From the NCBI GenBank assembly GCA_002687795.1, contig NZBG01000012.1, positions 1 through 33,037 on the forward strand: DNA of 33,037 bases, in the 5' to 3' direction. A program made the translations under genes and the position numbers. Positions 1 to 7,985 of the stretch are shown one piece after another. The DNA comes from Candidatus Woesearchaeota archaeon. Its GTDB lineage: Archaea; Nanobdellota; Nanobdellia; Woesearchaeales; GCA-2687795. The notes beneath the pieces were generated by a model. That model had not been told where the DNA came from, ran no database searches, and saw only the letters and a list, made by a program, of their open reading frames with translations. The first letter of the stretch is position 1, and each line of letters begins with the position of its first letter.

Positions 1-150
1 AGGCTCAAGATGCGCAATATTGCACTTTCTCCTTCTTGTCTCGCCATCTATAAGAACATGGCTCTTATCAAGAGAATCAACTATTAAAGCCTTCTTTCCA
101 GCATCTCTGCCTGCAGTCTTGACCACTAATCTTCCTATCTGATTAAGCAT
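1..150 (-). CDS. rpl14e: Ribosomal protein eL14 (L14e), 5' part only
   Basis: The minus strand from the ATG at 148-150 encodes 50 residues and runs off the window edge. The protein starts MLNQIGRLVVKTAGRDAGKK, continues with ALIVDSLDKSHVLIDG, and reaches RRRKCNIAHLEP. This is the KOW-type SH3 barrel of the archaeal/eukaryotic large-subunit protein L14e, whose GR-x-V-KTAGR-(D/E)AG opening and RRR-x-N-x-HLEP segment are typical. It belongs to the 50S subunit. The gene was found by direct translation. An AT-rich box around 173-182 on the minus strand could be its TATA element. The C-terminus lies outside the window. Confidence 0.9.
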   Translation of the reverse strand, partial: MLNQIGRLVVKTAGRDAGKKALIVDSLDKSHVLIDGETRRRKCNIAHLEP

Positions 151-196
151 TTTAGATAAAGAATGGGGCTTAAATTTAAAAACCTTGCTATAAATA

Positions 197-310
197 CAGT
201 ACCTACGCAACTAACGTTGCGTAGTTACATCCTCCCCATTATCGCAACTGAAGTATCTAGGGCCCACCCCTAACAAGGGATGTTTAAACATGCTACTTGC
301 GTAGATACTG
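197..310. mobile_element. 114-bp inverted-repeat element, MITE-like or structured RNA
   Basis: The left end CAGTACCTACGCAACTA (197-213) is the inverted complement of 294-310 with 15 of 17 bases matching. The same 5 bases, AAATA, occur just outside each end (192-196 and 312-316, one base off the right end), as a target duplication might look. Inside are a perfect 8-bp hairpin (203-210 with 217-224) and the palindrome ATGTTTAAACAT (280-291). It sits between the eL14 start and the stop of the giant surface gene. A short non-coding mobile element is my favoured reading. A structured RNA, possibly from the TATA-like box at 189-196, is the alternative. No transposase is present. Confidence 0.45.
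203..224. repeat. Perfect 8-bp hairpin inside the inverted-repeat element
   Basis: CTACGCAA (203-210) pairs with TTGCGTAG (217-224) across a 6-nt loop. A subterminal hairpin of this kind is found in IS200/IS605-type ends, but nothing else supports that family here. Confidence 0.6.
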
Positions 311-320
311 AAAATAAGGC

Positions 321-3300
321 TTATTCAGGGTCTAAGATAGCGCTTATATTAACGCACTCTCCCCCTAAACACCTTATGCCAGCCGTAAAATTAAACAGTG
401 TATCTCTTCCAACCTCTATGCTTTCATTAAAGGGATAGGTAAGGAAAGGCTGCAGGGCTCCCCATGCGATTGTCCAGTTTGTTAAGCTGGTGGTTGATAA
501 AGACACATTGTCATAGCATGAAATCGTTATGTTCCATGCTCCGCTGTCAGCAAAAACATGGCCTGAAGTGTTATACACAAACCAGTCTGTTGTTGAGTAG
601 TTATAGCTGGATGAGTTAATAGTAACATTATCATCAGGATTGTTCCTTAGCGTATATGTCAGATTATTTATCCCGCTTGAGTCTGTGCAGTTTGCCCTGA
701 TATGGGTAAGGTTCTGGCCATAAAGAAGGGTTGTGCAGTCAATCCATGAAGCTGCTGTATCATTGCTGCACTCTACGCTGTTTATCACAGGGGCAGTTGT
801 GTCCAGGGTTATTATTCTTGTTACTGTGCTGTTCCTGTTATTTGCCTTGTCTTCTATTGTGACATTGTAATAATACACAGAATTTGAATCAAGGCTGGTG
901 AAATTAATGCTCCTGTTATTAGGGCCAAAGGCTGTTGTGTTTACATTATCTGTATTATTATACAAATAGAAAGTGATATTTACCTCATTGGTATCGCTTG
1001 CCGTTACATTCACATAAATCCAGTCCCTGTTGAAATATGTGTTATTATCTTCTGTGCCGTTTGCATAGCTTACTGATGGGCCTGTGATGTCAATGGTAAT
1101 ATTATAATAAGTGGTGTTGGTATTGCCGGCTTTGTCAGTTACTATTGCAGCCAGCTGGCAGAGCCCTTCATCAACACAGCCAAGCTCAGAGGCATTGGTC
1201 AGGTTGAACGAGAGATTACCTTGCGTCATTAATGAGCCGTTCAGGGTAACATTAGCCAGATAAAGGTCGCTTGCATTCACAGTAAAGTTTATTAAAACAT
1301 CATTCCTTGAAATATTATCTGTATCATTCGATCTTAACTCTAATATGCCTGGGCCTGTTGAATCTAAGGTTATTCTTCTTATTTCTGTTGCTGCCAGCTG
1401 GTTTATATCATCTCTGATAGTGACATTATAAAGATAATATTCATTATCATTAAGGCCTGTGAAGTTAATGCTCCTGTTATTAGGGCCGAAGGTTGTTTTA
1501 TTTACCAGGCTGGTTGAATTATCTAAAGAGAAGCTTATATTAGCCTCGTTTGCATCAGCAGCTGTTACATTCACATAAATCCAGTCCCTGTTAAAGTATG
1601 AGTCGTTTGCTTCCGTGCCCCCTGCAAATTCTATAGAAGGGAAAGTGGAATCCATGGTTATTATCCTGGCCTCTGTTGAATTTATATTATTAGCCTTATC
1701 AACAACACTAACATTATAATAATAAACCATATTAGAACCAAGACCTGTAAAATTAATGAACGTAGTGCCATCTGTATAATTGGTATTATTAACCAACTCA
1801 AGAAGGCTATTATATAGGTAAAACCTTGTCTCATTTTTATTAGTATCTATTACTGAAACATTAATGTAAATCCAGTTCACTTTGATATCTGTATTGTTAG
1901 CCTCTGTGCCACCAGCATAGGATATTGATGGAACAACCTGGAAGTATGTTAAAGGAAGATAATCATAATTAGATCCATCCAAACTGTATGAAGTATCACA
2001 AATACCATCTTCATTTGTATCATTACATGTTTCTGAAAATCCTGTGCCATCTGGTTCTGCCCAATAATTACCTCCTATATTAGGGCCACCTATTATACTA
2101 GTGCCTGTTATTTTAGTTGTGTTGAAGTAGTTTGTTAGCTCTGTATTATTATAATAATTAACTGTATTATTGAGATAGTTGTTGAAGATCAAGTTATACT
2201 CTGGATTACCAGTAAACGCCTGAAAATATAAACCATATACAGAATTATTCTCTATATACGAACTGTTAATTGTATTATTATCACTTTCAGCATAAAAATT
2301 AATTCCATATAGAGAGTTTAAATTTGCTGTGAGATTTATAAATGTGTTATTAACGCCATAGTCAAAGTAAACACCACTTTGAGAATTTGAATTTGCTGTA
2401 ATATTAGTAAAGGTATTACTGTTACTTCTAGAAAAACGGAAGCCATAGTAGTTTCCCGAAGAATTTATGTTTGAAAAAACAGCATTATCTGTTCTATGTA
2501 TGAAAAGTTCGTTATTCTGCTTTGAATCAGAACCTATTATAGTTACATTATCAACAGTTGAACCATCCGCGTCACAGAGAATAAGTGAGGAGAGTATTTT
2601 GTCTTGGATTGTTGCTGAATAATTATAAACTTCAATCGGCCTATTGCCTGAACCAGTTATATCAGTAAAGTTATTATTACAATCTGTCTTACTATTAGAG
2701 CCAACAGTGATATCATATCGAGTATTTTCCTGAACTGTTATGTTTTTTAGAATATTGCCTGTACTATAAGTTAAAGATATACCATAAACAACATGATTAT
2801 TGAGGGTAATATCAGTAAATCTATTATAATCACTGTTGGATGCAGAGAGGCCGTATACACCATCATTGGCTGTAATGTTGGAAAATACATTACTATGAGA
2901 ATTACTCATTCTGATACTATATGTACTATTACTGAATGAAGAGTTTTTGATTATATTGTTATCAGCAGAGGAAAAGTCCAGATTATAAAAGAATTTTGAG
3001 ATACTACAGTTCATTATCGTATTATTATCGCTGCCACTATCAAGAAGGAGACCAGTGTCTATTCCGGATTTATCACCTTCAATATAATAATTCTGACAGT
3101 CAAAGGTAACATTATCAGAAGAATTAAAGTCAATACAATTTCCACTGATACCTGATATTGATTGATTAAGCCTTACTATATCCCCTGGACTTGCATTTAC
3201 AATAGCTCCAGCACAATCAGAACAACTGGAACAATTGTATATATTACCTGCCTTTGCCCAGTTGTTTGCATATTCTATATTTCCTCCAAAGTTGAACTCC

Positions 3301-3533
3301 AATGTATGTTTTCCTGGTGTCAAGACTTTGCTTGTTTCATATCCAGTTTCATCACAATTATAATCCTCAACAAACAAAGAATCATTTATCCATTCATAAT
3401 CCAAAACAGTTTGATTACACCTAATCTCTAAGAACCTTAAGTCATATAATGTTGAATTCTCGCTAACATTACTCCCTGTTGTCCCATTAGAAGCCTTAAT
3501 CGTAAGATTTCCAACACCAGTTGTATTAAACAT
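321..3533 (-). CDS. Giant surface protein, distal part: beta-helix plus Ig-like repeats
   Basis: 1070 residues, very rich in N-x-S/T sequons, so probably exported and perhaps glycosylated. Residues ~100-480 show short repeats with NNTI, NxFTNIT and S(D/N)NN motifs, typical of right-handed parallel beta-helix (NosD/PbH1-like) proteins. Residues ~525-950 hold three related ~110-residue Ig/fibronectin-like modules, each opening near GGTEANN or NGTEDNN and containing W-I-Y-(V/I)-N-V. No C-terminal membrane anchor is visible; it ends LDPE. The ATG at 3531-3533 is probably not the true start: the same frame runs back through 25 sense codons to a TAG at 3609-3611 and then into the upstream gene, which carries the signal/membrane anchor. 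On its own this part has no export signal. Likely a cell-surface adhesin or S-layer-associated protein; ligand unknown. Confidence 0.75.
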   Translation of the reverse strand: MFNTTGVGNLTIKASNGTTGSNVSENSTLYDLRFLEIRCNQTVLDYEWINDSLFVEDYNCDETGYETSKVLTPGKHTLEFNFGGNIEYANNWAKAGNIYNCSSCSDCAGAIVNASPGDIVRLNQSISGISGNCIDFNSSDNVTFDCQNYYIEGDKSGIDTGLLLDSGSDNNTIMNCSISKFFYNLDFSSADNNIIKNSSFSNSTYSIRMSNSHSNVFSNITANDGVYGLSASNSDYNRFTDITLNNHVVYGISLTYSTGNILKNITVQENTRYDITVGSNSKTDCNNNFTDITGSGNRPIEVYNYSATIQDKILSSLILCDADGSTVDNVTIIGSDSKQNNELFIHRTDNAVFSNINSSGNYYGFRFSRSNSNTFTNITANSNSQSGVYFDYGVNNTFINLTANLNSLYGINFYAESDNNTINSSYIENNSVYGLYFQAFTGNPEYNLIFNNYLNNTVNYYNNTELTNYFNTTKITGTSIIGGPNIGGNYWAEPDGTGFSETCNDTNEDGICDTSYSLDGSNYDYLPLTYFQVVPSISYAGGTEANNTDIKVNWIYINVSVIDTNKNETRFYLYNSLLELVNNTNYTDGTTFINFTGLGSNMVYYYNVSVVDKANNINSTEARIITMDSTFPSIEFAGGTEANDSYFNRDWIYVNVTAADANEANISFSLDNSTSLVNKTTFGPNNRSINFTGLNDNEYYLYNVTIRDDINQLAATEIRRITLDSTGPGILELRSNDTDNISRNDVLINFTVNASDLYLANVTLNGSLMTQGNLSFNLTNASELGCVDEGLCQLAAIVTDKAGNTNTTYYNITIDITGPSVSYANGTEDNNTYFNRDWIYVNVTASDTNEVNITFYLYNNTDNVNTTAFGPNNRSINFTSLDSNSVYYYNVTIEDKANNRNSTVTRIITLDTTAPVINSVECSNDTAASWIDCTTLLYGQNLTHIRANCTDSSGINNLTYTLRNNPDDNVTINSSSYNYSTTDWFVYNTSGHVFADSGAWNITISCYDNVSLSTTSLTNWTIAWGALQPFLTYPFNESIEVGRDTLFNFTAGIRCLGGECVNISAILDPE

Positions 3534-3608
3534 AACAGTCCAATTCCCGCCAACAGTAGGATAGCTTTGCGCATTAAGAATAGTAATTTCCAGCTCATAG
3601 CTTTGATT

Positions 3609-5573
3609 CTAAAGTGAAGGAACAATCCATTCAACATAATCAACAAGTCCATTTGAATTAGTATCAAACTTATCAATACTAACCTCCTGCCTAGAACCAT
3701 TCACAAGCCAATATAACCTTACAGCTTCTTCATTAGCTTCAACAGGAAGATAAGTATAACTCAGTATATCCTCATAATGAATATCCGAAGAAACAACAAT
3801 CCTCTTCTTATAATCAGAAATAACAACCTCTTCAGCAGTTGGACCTTCAGTATAGTATTCAACCTCAATCTCTTCAATCAAATCTTCAATAATAATTTCT
3901 GTAATATTCTGTTCTTCACTTGAAGCTAAACCAATTACAGCTCCTGTAATCATATTACTCTTTTTAGGCTCTATACCTCTCTTCTCATTCTCATACTCTC
4001 CCAGACTTTTTACAACATTATCCTCAACAACCTTAATCTTTGACTTATCTAATTCAATGTCATTAACGATATCCTTCACAGAAACATTGAACGCTCCTTT
4101 AGTAACATTAACCCTAATGCCAGCCTCCTTTTTATCCAGTTTAACCCTCTTCACCCACTTAACAGGTCTGCCGATAACAACCCTTGTCCTGTTAATCTTC
4201 TCAGTCTCTTCCTCAACTATCTCACTCACACTAACCCTAAACACATTGCTAACAGCAACAAGCGAAGAATCATTAGCAACAAAAAACATGCTTCTGCTCC
4301 CAACAAATCCAGAAGCAGAAACAACAGCAATCTCACCATCAATAGAAACATTCAAACCTTCAGCCTCATAATAAGAATACGAAAGAACATCACCATCCTC
4401 ATCAACGAAATACTCCCTCAAATTAATAGTATAATTCCCTCCCTCAACAAGCTTAACATCAGAAACATTCCTAACCAGTTTAGGAGCATTATTAATCTCT
4501 CTTTCCTTTTCCACAGTATAAGAAACACTCTCTACTTCCAAAGTACCATTCTCCACTTCAAAAAATAAAGAATAACTGGAAGCATTAAGACCTGGCAGCA
4601 GGCAGGTCTCCAAACAGAAATCGTTAATCTCAGTTTTGGGGGTTGAGAACCTAACGCTTAGATCAGAAACCCCGCTGTAAGCTACCTCTGCCTCCAGTTT
4701 TTTAAAATCGTAATAAGCATAAACAACCTGAGCGCTAACAACATTATCATACCCAGTTCCTTCCTTCTCTAAATAACTGTAATAAACATCATCCCATTCA
4801 GAAGAATCACTATCCAGTCCTAAGAACCCGCAGCACTCCTCCACTCCATGGCAAACATGATTAACATTCTCCCCTGAATTAACACTCCATCTAGTACATA
4901 AATTACTAGAATTAACCTCAAAATCAAACTCAGTATCCTTCACTGATAAATCAACAACACCATCAATCTCTTCAACACCATCATTATCAATATCAAAACT
5001 GCTATCATTATAATAATTCAAAACTAACTTAATAGTCTTATTCAAAACTGTTTCATTCAAAACTGTTAGGTTTTGAATGAACTTAGAAATCTGCTCTTCA
5101 GATTTCTGGTTTCCCAAAAATTCTTCGAATTTTTCAGGATGCTCAGAAACATTAGTTTCTGACATATTAACCTCAACCTGCTCTTCCAACGTTTCATTCT
5201 CAATGCTCTCATTCAAAACAGCAAATCCTGTAACACCAGCCAACCCACCTTCATCAGACTGAGAAGAATCAAAAATAAGATAATCAGTATCCCCCTCTCT
5301 CAGATAAACCTTAGCAAAACCTTCACCTGAAAACCTTGCATCAATACTAACCCTCTTCAAACTCCCTTCATTCATCAAAGACCATGAATAACTGCTTGAC
5401 TCATTCACTTCCAATCCTAAATACTCTGTATAATTATTCGTCTCAGACACGCTAATATAACCAGTAAAAGCAGGCTTAATAAAGAAAACAGCAAGAGCTA
5501 TCAAGGACAATACAAATGCCACTACAAAAATCTCTGATACACTAATCTCTCTCTTACTTTTACCTTTTTTCAT
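3609..5573 (-). CDS. Giant surface protein, proximal part with N-terminal membrane anchor
   Basis: I start it at the ATG at 5571-5573 (MKKGKSKREISVSE), which follows a GGAG Shine-Dalgarno, giving 654 residues. An upstream ATG at 5615 would add 14 residues inside the preceding gene. Residues ~14-32 are one hydrophobic segment, a signal anchor, and the rest is external and full of N-x-S/T sites. Visible elements are a Cys-containing segment (VCHGVEECCGFLGL), a cadherin-like motif (YFVDEDGDVLSYSY), a basic stretch (VKWVKRVKLDKKEAG) and a C-terminal DTNSNGLVDYVEWIVPSL. From memory, that last segment in DPANN surface proteins normally continues with SNQT-like sequence. Here a TAG intervenes and the frame continues NQSYELEITILNAQSYPTVG. 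This is therefore probably the first part of one ~1750-codon gene. It overlaps the RHH-like gene by 14 nt. Confidence 0.75.
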   Translation of the reverse strand: MKKGKSKREISVSEIFVVAFVLSLIALAVFFIKPAFTGYISVSETNNYTEYLGLEVNESSSYSWSLMNEGSLKRVSIDARFSGEGFAKVYLREGDTDYLIFDSSQSDEGGLAGVTGFAVLNESIENETLEEQVEVNMSETNVSEHPEKFEEFLGNQKSEEQISKFIQNLTVLNETVLNKTIKLVLNYYNDSSFDIDNDGVEEIDGVVDLSVKDTEFDFEVNSSNLCTRWSVNSGENVNHVCHGVEECCGFLGLDSDSSEWDDVYYSYLEKEGTGYDNVVSAQVVYAYYDFKKLEAEVAYSGVSDLSVRFSTPKTEINDFCLETCLLPGLNASSYSLFFEVENGTLEVESVSYTVEKEREINNAPKLVRNVSDVKLVEGGNYTINLREYFVDEDGDVLSYSYYEAEGLNVSIDGEIAVVSASGFVGSRSMFFVANDSSLVAVSNVFRVSVSEIVEEETEKINRTRVVIGRPVKWVKRVKLDKKEAGIRVNVTKGAFNVSVKDIVNDIELDKSKIKVVEDNVVKSLGEYENEKRGIEPKKSNMITGAVIGLASSEEQNITEIIIEDLIEEIEVEYYTEGPTAEEVVISDYKKRIVVSSDIHYEDILSYTYLPVEANEEAVRLYWLVNGSRQEVSIDKFDTNSNGLVDYVEWIVPSL

Positions 5574-5850
5574 ACTCTCCTCTCTTCCCCATAAGTCCCC
5601 AAATAACCTCTTCATACGATTGTCTAGGATGAATCTTCAACTTAGAAAGAACACTCACAGTCCTCTTCTTCAGCTTAATAGTAGTAATCCCCTTAATACC
5701 CTTAGGACCTCTACTAATCTGTACATCAGAACCCTTACCCTTCAGCCCCAGAATAACCTCTTCATAGCTTTGCCTTGGATGGATCTTTAGTCCTGACAGA
5801 AGTCTAACTGTGCTCTTCCCTAATTTAATGGTCGTGATCTCTTCTTTCAT
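5560..5850 (-). CDS. Tandem-duplicated ribbon-helix-helix-like protein
   Basis: 96 residues made of two near-identical halves. Residues ~4-37 read TTIKL-GKSTVRLLSGLKIHPRQSYEEVI and residues ~55-90 TTIKL-KKRTVSVLSKLKIHPRQSYEEVI, joined by a Gly/Lys-rich linker. The TTIKL strand, two helices and LKIHPR-x-SYEEVI signature resemble small archaeal VapB-like/RHH proteins, which normally have one copy and pair as dimers. Two copies in one chain could fold as an intramolecular pseudo-dimer. The promoter has repeated ATACTT half-sites, so autoregulation is likely. No toxin gene is adjacent. The gene downstream, overlapping by 14 nt, is the giant surface protein, so this may be its co-transcribed regulator. 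DNA binding is inferred. Confidence 0.6.
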   Translation of the reverse strand: MKEEITTIKLGKSTVRLLSGLKIHPRQSYEEVILGLKGKGSDVQISRGPKGIKGITTIKLKKRTVSVLSKLKIHPRQSYEEVIWGLMGKRGEYEKR

Positions 5851-5854
5851 ATGG

Positions 5855-5907
5855 CATACTTAAGTATATTTCAATATATATTGATATACTTTGGTATACT
5901 TATATAA
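5855..5907 (-). promoter_or_regulatory. Palindromic operator/promoter of the double RHH gene
   Basis: The region contains two perfect 12-bp palindromes, ATACTTAAGTAT (5856-5867) and CAATATATATTG (5872-5883). ATACTT recurs in the same orientation at 5856, 5886 and 5896, the last two exactly 10 bp apart, about one helical turn. A minus-strand TATA-like box (about 5900-5907) lies upstream, so a bound repressor would cover the start of transcription. The spacing suits a multi-site RHH regulator. Binding is inferred. Confidence 0.55.
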
Positions 5908-5985
5908 AAAGGTTGCTGTTTTCTAACCCTTTTTTCCACGCCAACAAATAATCTTTTAAACCAACAAGCATTACACCCTCTTAAT

Positions 5986-6660
5986 ATGAAACTCGCAGAG
6001 CTAAAACAGCAGGGCGTCCCGGACTTTGCAATAAATTATTTCACAAGCAAAAAAATCCTTAATCTAAACCCCGCCCAGGAAAAGGCGGTAAAGGCAGGGA
6101 TCCTTGAAGGAAAAAGCACACTAGTCTGCACACCCACTGGCTCTGGAAAAACAGCAATAGCAACATTTGCCCTAACAAAAACCCTAACAGAACACCCTGG
6201 CTCAAAAGTTGTTTACCTTGTCCCCCTAAAAGCATTAGCCAACGACAAATTCAGGGAATACCAGGAGCTGCTAAAAGACACAGGCTTCAGGGCAATCCTA
6301 AGCACTGGCGACATAGACTCAGGCTCTGACTGGCTAGGCAAATACGACCTCTTAATCTTAACAGTAGAAAAAATGGACTCTTTGCTAAGGCACCACTGTT
6401 CCTGGCTTCATGATATAAAATGCGTAATCTGCGATGAAATACACCTCCTTAACGATCCAGGCAGAGGGCCAACATTAGAAGTTCTTCTAACACTGCTAAA
6501 AGACCTAAACAACATGCAGATTATAGGCTTATCAGCAACAATAGGAAACCCTGAAGAATTAGCAGAATGGCTCAATGCAGAACTAGTCTTAGACAACTGG
6601 AGGCCTGTAAAATTATCCAAAGGAATCTATCATCAGGGTGAAGTAGAATTCTATGACTAA
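5986..6660 (+). CDS. Hel308/Ski2-like helicase, first RecA domain only
   Basis: 224 residues against roughly 700 for Hel308. Seen in order: a Q-motif-like LNLNPAQEKAV, motif I TPTGSGKT (~44-51), motif Ia PLKALAND, STGD, motif II DEIH, and motif III SATIGNPEELAEWL. The protein ends EFYD, the linker between RecA1 and RecA2 in Hel308, so the second RecA domain, winged helix and ratchet are absent. A TATA-like box (around 5953-5961) sits about 28 nt upstream of the ATG, so the gene seems expressed. Downstream DNA encodes another gene on the opposite strand and no second half follows. It could be an expressed remnant, half of a split helicase, or a domain with a new role. ATPase activity alone is doubtful, since motifs IV-VI are missing. 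Confidence 0.8.
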   Translation: MKLAELKQQGVPDFAINYFTSKKILNLNPAQEKAVKAGILEGKSTLVCTPTGSGKTAIATFALTKTLTEHPGSKVVYLVPLKALANDKFREYQELLKDTGFRAILSTGDIDSGSDWLGKYDLLILTVEKMDSLLRHHCSWLHDIKCVICDEIHLLNDPGRGPTLEVLLTLLKDLNNMQIIGLSATIGNPEELAEWLNAELVLDNWRPVKLSKGIYHQGEVEFYD

Positions 6661-6794
6661 ACATACCTTTTAACCAAAACAAACATAAGAATAACAAACC
6701 CAACAATAATAGTTATCTCAGAAACAATCCTTGCAATGGTTATAATCATAAAGAGCTTTGCCCTCTTATCCTCTTCATTCTTGAATAACTGCAT
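6657..6794 (-). CDS. Small single-span membrane protein (45 aa)
   Basis: Translated directly: MQLFKNEEDKRAKLFMIITI, then ARIVSEITIIVGFVILMFVLVKRYV, ending TAG. A charged N-terminus is followed by a long hydrophobic stretch (about residues 14-40) and a basic tail, so one membrane span is likely, with the N-terminus probably inside. The ATG lies 3 nt after the stop of the cysteine desulfurase gene, making it the last gene of that operon. Its TAG stop (6657-6659) overlaps the TAA of the facing helicase gene (6658-6660). No family recognised. The operon position and codon pattern support a real gene. Confidence 0.6.
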   Translation of the reverse strand: MQLFKNEEDKRAKLFMIITIARIVSEITIIVGFVILMFVLVKRYV

Positions 6795-6797
6795 TTT

Positions 6798-7985
6798 CTA
6801 GACAAACTCAGCAATCTTCTTAACCTGCTCAACAAACTCTTCACACTCTTCCTTAGTATTATAAACATAAAGAGAAACCCTTGCACTACCATTCATCTTA
6901 TTAGCATTAAACCATGAATGAACACAATGTGCTCCGCTCCTTATCATTATGTTAGAGCTTTCATTCAACATAGTTGCAATATTATGAGGATTCATACCTT
7001 CAATATTAAAACTGAACACTCCTCCTCTCTTATCAGGCTCTTCAGGCCCTATAATCTTCAATCCTTTCACATCTTTCAAACCTTCAGTAATCTGTTTGTT
7101 AAGCATAACCTCATGCTCATGAATATTATCCAAACCAATCTTTTTCAGATACCTAATAGCTTCACCTAAACCTATTATCCCTGCATAGTTCTGTAATCCT
7201 GCTTCAAACCTCTCAGGAATATCTTCAAACTCATGCTCTGTATAAGTTGTTTCCTTAACAGTATCTCCTCCAACCAAAAACGGCTTAAGTTCCTCCAAAA
7301 GTTCAAGTTTTCCATACAAAACTCCAGTGCCGCTAGGCCCAAGCATCTTATGGCCTGAGCATGCAAGAAAATCCACATCAAGCTTTCTAACATCAACCTC
7401 TTTATGAGGAGCTGACTGTGCAGCATCCAGCAAAACCAAAGCATTATTCTCATGCGCAATCTTAATCATTTCCTTAACAGGATTAGAAGTGCCATCAAGG
7501 TTAGAAGTATGCACAATAGAAACCATCTTAACACCTTTAACCTTCTCCTTAAAATCCTCAATATCGCCAAACTTAAAAATACGATGCTCAACTTTATCAT
7601 TAACCTGCCATGGCAAAAGGTTAGAATTATGCTCTTTATCAGAAGTAAGCATAATATCATCCTTCTCAAACTTAAACGAATTAGCAACCAGATTAATAGA
7701 CTCTGTTGTATTCTTAGTGAATATTATCTCCTTCTCAGACTTTGCATTAAAAAACCCTTTAACCTCTTTCCTTGTCTTCAGAACCTCTTCATCAACCTGT
7801 TTCCCTAATTTATGTATGCTCCTCCCGCCGCATGCAGGAAACTCATTATAATACCTGTTGATAGCCTCAATAACCTGCTTAGGCTTCATGCTCACGCATG
7901 CAGAATCCATATAAATAATTGGCTTCCCATTGATATCTCTATCATAAACAGGGAAATCCTTCCTAATCTTCTCAGTATCAATCAT
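6798..7985 (-). CDS. sufS: Cysteine desulfurase, SufS-like (class V aminotransferase fold)
   Basis: 395 residues, full length. PLP-dependent enzyme expected to convert cysteine to alanine and pass persulfide sulfur to Fe-S cluster or thio-cofactor synthesis in the cytosol. Visible: TKNTTESIN, His119 in the KEHNSN segment, LDAAQSAPH with Asp187, the PLP Lys213 in SGHKMLGPSGTGVLYG, and the catalytic Cys354 in RSGAHCVH, placed as in SufS/CsdA group II enzymes. The ATG overlaps the stop of the DsbA-like gene by 4 nt (ATGA), which indicates translational coupling. No SufU, SufE or SufBC genes are in the window, so the sulfur acceptor is unknown. An aminotransferase or selenocysteine lyase role is less likely. 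Confidence 0.88.
   Translation of the reverse strand: MIDTEKIRKDFPVYDRDINGKPIIYMDSACVSMKPKQVIEAINRYYNEFPACGGRSIHKLGKQVDEEVLKTRKEVKGFFNAKSEKEIIFTKNTTESINLVANSFKFEKDDIMLTSDKEHNSNLLPWQVNDKVEHRIFKFGDIEDFKEKVKGVKMVSIVHTSNLDGTSNPVKEMIKIAHENNALVLLDAAQSAPHKEVDVRKLDVDFLACSGHKMLGPSGTGVLYGKLELLEELKPFLVGGDTVKETTYTEHEFEDIPERFEAGLQNYAGIIGLGEAIRYLKKIGLDNIHEHEVMLNKQITEGLKDVKGLKIIGPEEPDKRGGVFSFNIEGMNPHNIATMLNESSNIMIRSGAHCVHSWFNANKMNGSARVSLYVYNTKEECEEFVEQVKKIAEFV

Noticed and set aside
180..320. Remnant of an IS200/IS605 TnpB end
   Set aside because: A short minus-strand frame next to the hairpin looked vaguely like a TnpB tail, but no diagnostic residues were present.
3609..3611. Pyrrolysine or general TAG recoding
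   Set aside because: Several other genes here end normally in TAG, and no PylS-like gene is visible in the window.
3437..3700. 87-codon ORF on the minus strand bridging the TAG
   Set aside because: It is an out-of-frame shadow rich in Leu. The continuous surface-protein frame explains the region, so the interruption is a stop codon and not a frameshift.
7452..7851. Overlapping plus-strand ORFs inside the desulfurase gene
   Set aside because: They are antisense shadows with no family likeness, and the opposite strand encodes a full-length enzyme.
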